The translations under genes and the position numbers were made by a program. This document shows, piece by piece, positions 12,060-13,179 of a DNA stretch of 13,179 nucleotides; position 1 is the first letter of the stretch; each line of letters starts with the position of its first letter. The stretch is from AC-32 sp035473395. Its GTDB lineage: Bacteria > Actinomycetota > Thermoleophilia > Gaiellales > Gaiellaceae. The stretch lies in NCBI GenBank assembly GCA_035473395.1, contig DATIOF010000014.1, forward strand, positions 1 to 13,179. Direction: 5' to 3'. Under the pieces are notes generated by a model. The model did not search any database and had not been told where the DNA came from. It worked only from the letters and a program-made list of their open reading frames with translations.

Positions 12060-13179
12060 CTACATCCTGAAGACGCCGAAGGTGGTCTCGGGGATCGGCG
12101 CGTTGAGCGCGGCCGAGATCCCGAGCGCGAGCACGCGGCGCGTGTCGAGGGGGTCGATGATCCCGTCGTCCCAGAGCCGGGCGGTCGAGTAGTACGGGTT
12201 GCCCTCGGCCTCGTATTTGGCGCGGATCTCGTCGGGATCGACGTCGCCGACCATCGTCAGCACCGTCGCCGCCTGCTCGCCGCCCATCACCGAGATGCGG
12301 GCGTTCGGCCACATCCACAGCTGCCGCGGCGAGTAGGCGCGGCCGCACATGCCGTAGTTGCCGGCGCCGAACGAGCCGCCGGTGACGACCGTGAACTTCG
12401 GCACCTCGGCGCAGGCGACCGCGGTCACGAGCTTCGCGCCGTCGCGCGCGATCCCGCCTGCCTCGTACTCCTTGCCGACCATGAAGCCGGTGATGTTCTG
12501 CAGGAAGACGAGCGGCACCTTGCGCTTGCACGCGAGCTCGACGAAGTGCGCGCCCTTGGCGGCCGACTCGCCGAAGAGGACGCCGTTGTTGGCGAGGATC
12601 CCGACCGGGTAGCCCTCGATCCGGGCGAAGCCGCAGACGAGGGTCTCGCCGTAAAGCCCCTTGAACTCGTGGAAGCGCGAGCCGTCGACGATCCGCGCGA
12701 TCAGCTCGCGCGGATCGACCTGGTGGCGGAAGTCGGTCGGGATCAGGCCGTAGAGCTCGTTCGGGTCGGCTGCGGGCTCCTCGGCGGGCGCGACGTCCCA
12801 GGGCGGGTCCTTCGGCGCGGTGCTGAGGTTGCGCACGATCTCGCGCACCAGCGCGAGGGCATGCTCGTCGGAGGTCGCGTAGTGGTCGGCCACGCCCGAG
12901 AGCCGCGCGTGGACGTCGGCGCCGCCGAGCTCCTCGGCGGTCACCTCCTGGCCGGTCGCGGCCTTCACGAGCGGCGGGCCTCCGATGAAGATCGTGCCGG
13001 TGCCCTTGACGATGATCGTCTCGTCGCTCATCGCCGGCACGTACGCGCCGCCCGCGGTGCACGAGCCCATCACCGAGGCGATCTGCGGGATCCCGGCAGC
13101 CGAGAGCCGGGCCTGGTTGTAGAAGATCCGCCCGAAGTGGTCGCGGTCGGGGAACGACGGCAGGAAGCGCGAATTCGTG
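12060..13179 (-). CDS. Methylcrotonyl-CoA carboxylase beta-type carboxyltransferase, C-terminal 372 residues (runs off right edge)
   Basis: Biotin-dependent carboxyltransferase that moves CO2 from biotin to an acyl-CoA. The visible part begins in the N-terminal half at RFLPSFPDRDHFGRIFYNQA. It carries VMGSCTAGGAYVPAMSDE, the MCC-beta version of the motif (propionyl-CoA enzymes usually read GPCAGGAVYSPA). ITGFMVGKEYEAGGIARDG and TGGSFGAGNYGMCGRAYSPR mark the C-terminal carboxyltransferase half, and RISVMGGEQAATVL follows. Both crotonase-like halves are present, but the first roughly 150 residues are outside the window. Geranyl-CoA carboxylase beta is a close alternative. Its alpha partner is probably the biotin carboxylase/BCCP protein at 5342. 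It heads the visible part of an operon with the cupin and two tiny genes. Confidence 0.95.
   Translation of the reverse strand, partial: TNSRFLPSFPDRDHFGRIFYNQARLSAAGIPQIASVMGSCTAGGAYVPAMSDETIIVKGTGTIFIGGPPLVKAATGQEVTAEELGGADVHARLSGVADHYATSDEHALALVREIVRNLSTAPKDPPWDVAPAEEPAADPNELYGLIPTDFRHQVDPRELIARIVDGSRFHEFKGLYGETLVCGFARIEGYPVGILANNGVLFGESAAKGAHFVELACKRKVPLVFLQNITGFMVGKEYEAGGIARDGAKLVTAVACAEVPKFTVVTGGSFGAGNYGMCGRAYSPRQLWMWPNARISVMGGEQAATVLTMVGDVDPDEIRAKYEAEGNPYYSTARLWDDGIIDPLDTRRVLALGISAALNAPIPETTFGVFRM

Noticed and set aside
12058..13062. Long N-terminal extension of the cupin frame
   Set aside because: It lies in an alternate frame of the carboxylase beta gene and is Arg-rich. The cupin begins at ATG 12057 with its own ribosome-binding site.
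1..13179. Defence islands, CRISPR, toxin-antitoxin, mobile elements, tRNA genes or riboswitches
   Set aside because: No repeat arrays, transposase or integrase motifs, toxin-like pairs or structured leader longer than 90 bp were found. The two tiny genes at 11313-11704 were considered as toxin-antitoxin but have no such motif and sit at the end of a metabolic operon.

Overview
This is a very GC-rich, gene-dense window with third codon positions almost all G or C. Gene content (acyl-CoA metabolism, a GT-C-like membrane protein, apparently leaderless promoters, GTG and TTG starts) suggests an actinobacterium. The class Thermoleophilia (Solirubrobacterales/Gaiellales-like) is a reasonable guess from family resemblance, not something the sequence proves. 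No RNA gene, CRISPR array, insertion sequence, phage gene or attachment site was seen, and no gene-free stretch exceeds about 90 bp.

Layout: (1) 1-2216, minus strand: leucyl aminopeptidase (pepA) overlapped by four bases by an acyl-CoA dehydrogenase that runs off the left edge. (2) 2260-2556, plus: a 98-aa helical protein of unknown function, divergent from pepA. (3) 2553-3755, minus: an FAD-dependent pyridine-nucleotide-disulfide-type oxidoreductase. Divergent from it on the plus strand are an Fsr-type MFS exporter (3846-5021) and a 101-aa SCP2 sterol-carrier-like protein (5033-5338). (4) 5342-9441, minus: enoyl-CoA hydratase of the methylglutaconyl-CoA hydratase type, then a polytopic GT-C-like membrane protein, then a short biotin carboxylase/BCCP fusion. 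(5) 9466-11324, plus: a DapA/NAL-superfamily lyase overlapped by a DAO-type FAD oxidoreductase. (6) 11313-13179, minus: methylcrotonyl-CoA carboxylase beta-type carboxyltransferase (running off the right edge), a cupin, and two tiny unknown proteins in a tight operon.

Functional theme: aminopeptidase, acyl-CoA dehydrogenase, biotin-dependent carboxylase alpha and beta, and methylglutaconyl-CoA-type hydratase together match the middle steps of leucine/isovalerate breakdown (the liu pathway). Here they are split over several transcription units and interleaved with unrelated genes. The DapA-like/FAD-oxidoreductase pair looks like a small amino- or imino-acid catabolic operon; hydroxyproline is one hypothesis.

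The most distinctive non-coding signal is a TANNNT hexamer ending 6-9 nt before the start codon of seven genes. This is the spacing expected if transcripts begin at the start codon (leaderless mRNAs). Two of these promoters overlap back to back in a 24-bp gap, and one contains the upstream gene's stop codon. Convergent gene ends are separated by 3 bp or overlap. I did not find a clearly novel defence or mobile system here.
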